Source: Coffea arabica (taxonomy: Eukaryota > Streptophyta > Magnoliopsida > Gentianales > Rubiaceae). Taken from it: a stretch of DNA of 64,000 bases. Location of the stretch: NCBI RefSeq assembly GCF_036785885.1, contig NC_092330.1, forward strand, positions 11,380,525 to 11,444,524, written 5' to 3'. This document shows, piece by piece, positions 60,308 to 64,000 of this stretch. The notes under the pieces are model-generated. The model made no database searches. It saw nothing but the letters and a program-made list of their open reading frames with translations, and was not told the origin of the DNA. The translations under genes were made by a program, and so were the position numbers. Numbering within the stretch: position 1 is the stretch's first letter; each line of letters starts with the position of its first letter.

Positions 60308-62169
60308 AATTTAGACCTTTAATATTTATAATAATAATAATTTGACCCCTCAAACTTTTTAATTTCTTTCAATTGGGTCCTTGCTTGTTTTAATTTCTTG
60401 AATATGGGTTGTTTACTTTCATTTAAATACTTTAATTGATTCAATTTCATATTTATTTCCATCTCTTATTATTATTTGTTAATTAAAGTGGTACCTTAAT
60501 CATTTTCTTTGTAATTGAAGGGTACATAAGAGAAATTTCGTTTGATTAGTTCACCAATTCGAGGGAGGTACACTCTACTCCTTTATTTTGATTTTACTTG
60601 ATTCTATGTGCTTCTATGTGACTTTATGTGCGTAATTGCATGCTTTTTTAAATTTTTTTATTTCGTCTATTTATTTATTCATTTTATTTTCTTTAATTTT
60701 TTCATCTATTTATTTATTCATTTCATTTGCTTTAATTTTGTATATTTATTCTAATTTAATTTTTAGTTATTTGAGAGGCATTTAAATGCCAAATTGTAAT
60801 AGTTAGGTTATTATTTCATTTCATTTCATTTTTTTCCCTTTTAGATTGTAGTTAGGGCCCCCAAATGTAATAGTTATGTCTTTATTTGCTTTATTTGCTT
60901 TGTGTGTTTTGCATGCTTGTGTGTTTACATGTTATTCACTTTTTTAGGATCTTGCATCTAGATATTATGCTTATGTGTTATGTGTTTTATGTGATATTAT
61001 GTGTTTACTTTCTTTTATTATATTTTATATATGATTTATTTGACTATAATCAATGTATGACGTCACCATACTAGTCCAACGCTAGTTGTGACCCTTTTTC
61101 CGATTTTCTCGCTAGTCCAACGCTAGTGGGAACTTATAGACATGGACTAGTCCAACGCTAGACTCCTAGGAACCATCCACGTGCTAGATCATGTTTGTGT
61201 AACAATCACTACATCTGCATGCATATTTTCTACATTTTAGCGTTTTTATCATTTTGCATGACATTTCCCTTATATATGCATCCCTTATCTCATATTTCTC
61301 CTATATGTATATTCCTTATCCCCATGTGTTAAAACATGACATTAGACTTGCATTCCATCTAAGAAAATTAGAACTAGATTAAATCATTTGCTTGATTAAA
61401 TAGGAAATACCCCTCGAATATGGGATATGGAAGAGTATGGTTTTCTAACCTTAGCACGCTCGTATTCCCTCTATTAAAGGGAAAATTGAAGTCACGAATA
61501 TTAGCTCCCCGTACCCATTATGATGCATTCCTTTAGGTTATGTATATTTGTATAATTATTATCTTCTTTTCTTTTCTTCGAGTCTCATATTTTTACATAT
61601 TCCTGACCTCTTCAAAGAGTCACTCTTGGGCATCACAATTAATGTGATTTGCACCAATTAAACTTTGAAGAGATATTCCAACCCCGATATCCTCCTAGAT
61701 TTAGGTTTTGCATCCATATAGTGACATCCAAATGTGATAAATTCTTATGTTAAAATAAGAAAATTTTTGACTAAATAATGCAACTAACCTTGCTTAGGTT
61801 GAAAGGGTGCCTTGGATTTTAACCTTGCCTTCCCTTTCTTCAAATGTAATTCTCGACCCCTTTTCTCTTGATTTTCATAGATTTGGAGTCATTTAAAAAG
61901 GGTTTTTTCTACTTACTTTAAAAAAAAATTCATTTTAGGTGATTTGGTACACCTTAACTCAATATAAAGTGGCGACTCCTATTTTTTCATTAAAAACCCT
62001 TTTTAAACTATTATTTTTAGGTCAAAATCGTCGCACTTTAAGTCCCATTTAGGCCCATTTTCTTTATTTATTTTTTAAAAAAATCAAAACTCATTTTCAC
62101 TTAAAATTAATCAAAATTGATTTTATAAACCCATAATATTTTAATTTTATTTAAAAATGGGGCCCGACA
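60303..62169 (+). repeat. Tat-type LTR, last piece
   Basis: T-rich sequence, three copies of CTAGTCCAACGCTAG (61071-61085, 61112-61126, 61147-61161), then the conserved Tat LTR tail ending GGGGCCCGACA. The 62-codon frame at 60886 is low-complexity. Confidence 0.62.
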
Positions 62170-62174
62170 AAAAG

Positions 62175-62214
62175 GAATTTTAAGAAAATATGGAGAATTT
62201 TGCAAGTTCTCACA
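62175..62214 (-). mobile_element. LTR D, remaining end
   Basis: 40 bp matching the far end of E (GAATTTTAAGAAAATA) and finishing in TTCTCACA, that is TGTGAGAA on the minus strand. It completes LTR D across the Tat-type insertion. Confidence 0.7.
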
Positions 62215-64000
62215 TGATCAATTTGGAAGACAATTTTCAACTGCTATTTTAAAACATTTTGTTGATAGATATATACCCCACAAAGGTATGCGAAGGAGAA
62301 AAGAAAGGAAAGAAGGTAAAAAAAATAAATAAATATAAACTCAAAAAAATATTATGTACAAAAATCCTTAACTAGAAAACCTTTAATAAAGACAAACATG
62401 TCAGAAAATATAATCGTAGGAGAAATTATAATAATAAAGTAGCTCCTTATACTCGCGGTAGTACTGACCATTTAGCAAGAGAATGTAATAAAAGACATAA
62501 GATGCATAGTAAACGTGCAATAGTAATAGAATATGTAAATGATGATATATTACAAGTAGATGAATACATGGATGATACAAAATCAATATATAGTATAGAC
62601 TCAATAGAAGGCAATTTTGAACAAGAATTAAGTAGTGACAGTGAAAATGAATTAACAATTGAATTATTAGAGTCAAACAGAAAATTTAAAGAAGACTATT
62701 ACAATCAAATGAAGAACTTAGAAAATATGGATAATATTTTAGAAAACTTAGTAGAAACTATTTATGAACATAATTGGTAGCACAAATGTGGTTCAAATGA
62801 TCATCCGTGCATATTTTGTAGTAAATATCTAGTTTTAGCTTTGAGATATAAATGTAGTTTATGTTCATTGGTAGCCTGTAAATTTTGTCTACAAAAACAA
62901 GGCATTACAATAATGACACAAAAAATACTCCGAGTAAAAAATAAAAATGATGACAATTCCATTTAGAAAAAAACGTAATTCGAATAGAAAACAAATTAGA
63001 TGATATAGAAGAAAAATTAAATTGTCTAGATAAAGATAAATAATTAATAAATAAAGAATTGCACCACATAAAACACATAGAATTTTTGCTACCAAGGATA
63101 GAATATTAGGACAAAATACATTAACAACAATAATCATTAAATGTACAATCACAATACAAGATTGGCAATTAGAAGTATAAGCTCTAGTAGATACTGGTAG
63201 TTCTAGTGCAATTCTTGATAGTAAATTAGTACCTACTAAATTCCATAAAGCACTTCTTTCTTCAGAATATATTTATGCAGGACAAATAGATGGTAAGCTC
63301 TTTAAGTATGATGCCATGTTAGCTAAGCATAAAATAGCATTCCATACTGCTAGTGGCTATACTAATTATATTACTAGTAATAGAATCCTACTTCGAAATA
63401 TAACCCTTAGTAAAATATTCTTCATTATTGGATTAAATTTCCTTCCTTCTGACCAATATGGTCTTATTATCCTTAGAATTGGCATTTATATTTTACATGA
63501 ACCCTTCCTTCCTTCATCGTCAGAGTTTGCATCGAAACGTGGTGGACCATGCCCCTGTAAAACTCCAGGACAATGTAAACAAACAGTAGATATATCAGAA
63601 GAAATCACAAAAGAATTTGAATTATTAGAAGATAATTATATAGCTATAGAGTCAATGTAATAGATATTTAATTATTATATAATTATTTAGAAACAGGATA
63701 TGATGAAATAAATCATTTAATTCGAACCATAGCAAAAGATGACATAATAGGAAATAATCCACAAAGACATTGGGAAAGAGATAATAATTTATAGTAAATT
63801 GGAATTAAAAGATCCCAACTTTATTATAAAAACATAAAAAATAGAGACTACCAATTCAAAATCTAAGAGAATTTGAAATGCATATTAATGATTTAACAAA
63901 ATTAGGATTTGTTAGAAAAGCATAGAGCTCTCACAGAAGTTTAGCATTTATTATTAAAAAACATAGTGACCAAGTAAGAGGAAAAGTAGAATGGTAATAG
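62215..64000 (+). pseudogene. Endogenous caulimovirid (pararetrovirus) fossil
   Basis: A decayed pararetrovirus polyprotein region, AT-rich, running off the right edge. In order I recognise the end of a coat-like region with a zinc-binding look (about 62400-62930), an aspartic protease region around ALVDTGSSSA (about 63170-63500), and the start of reverse transcriptase (about 63850-64000, with HIND and KHSDQVRGK-like stretches). It is broken by many changes, well over ten, and looks old. Family Caulimoviridae is likely; a Petuvirus or florendovirus relation is possible but not settled. Confidence 0.7.

Larger units (their letters stand above)
43673..62169 (+). mobile_element. Tat-type Ty3 solo LTR, split by four later insertions
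   Basis: Starts TGTAGACACC and ends GGGGCCCGACA, with AAAAG on both sides (43668-43672 and 62170-62174). Its own pieces are 43673-44469, 52187-52301, 55669-56363, about 57430-58019 and 60303-62169, roughly 4 kb in all. The right piece has blocks I know from plant Tat/Retand LTRs: AAAGGGTGCC, GTGGCGACTCC and AAATCGTCGCAC. No internal coding region accompanies it, so this is a solo LTR left by LTR-LTR recombination. The family call rests on those blocks only. Confidence 0.7.

Overview
This is plant nuclear DNA, almost certainly from an angiosperm. The evidence is plant-type 5S rRNA genes, chromovirus (Tekay/Del-type) Ty3 retrotransposons with long LTRs, a gag-only TR-GAG element, a Tat-type LTR and a decayed endogenous caulimovirid. 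I see no host protein-coding gene; everything is repetitive.

Region 1 (1-12440) is a 5S rDNA array on the + strand. Only four genes are uninterrupted. The other ten gene starts, plus a fragment at the left edge, carry one hAT-type MITE of about 491-505 bp at exactly the same place, after 5S base 93, flanked by the 8-bp duplication GGTGACCC. One insertion was therefore multiplied with the array, giving two unit sizes (about 530 bp intact, about 1030-1045 bp with MITE), higher-order duplications and at least one recombinant spacer.

Region 2 (12441-38655) begins at an abrupt junction inside the last MITE. It is a tandem of one Ty3 chromovirus family sharing LTRs: partial internal region, LTR (16247-19828), internal, LTR (25580-29290), internal, LTR (35042-38655). 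The copies are almost identical. Both complete internal regions carry an extra 173-codon ORF upstream of gag-pol.

Region 3 (38656-62214) is a nest of LTR elements. LTR C (+ strand) is followed by LTR D (- strand). D is split by a Tat-type solo LTR (43673-62169, duplication AAAAG). That LTR contains a complete gag-only TR-GAG element (44470-52186, duplication GCTTG), solo LTR E (52302-55668, duplication GAGTA), a probable Copia LTR (about 56364-57429) and solo LTR F (58020-60302, duplication ATTTT).

Region 4 (62215-64000) is the much-decayed endogenous pararetrovirus into which D is inserted; it runs off the right edge.

The Ty3 tandem, C, D and the viral fossil all lack their left parts. One event at 12440/12441 explains this: a rearrangement, an insertion of the 5S block, or an assembly join. 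The LTR families also share a candidate leader intron of about 410-840 bp, two small hairpins within it, and a common LTR 3' terminal block.
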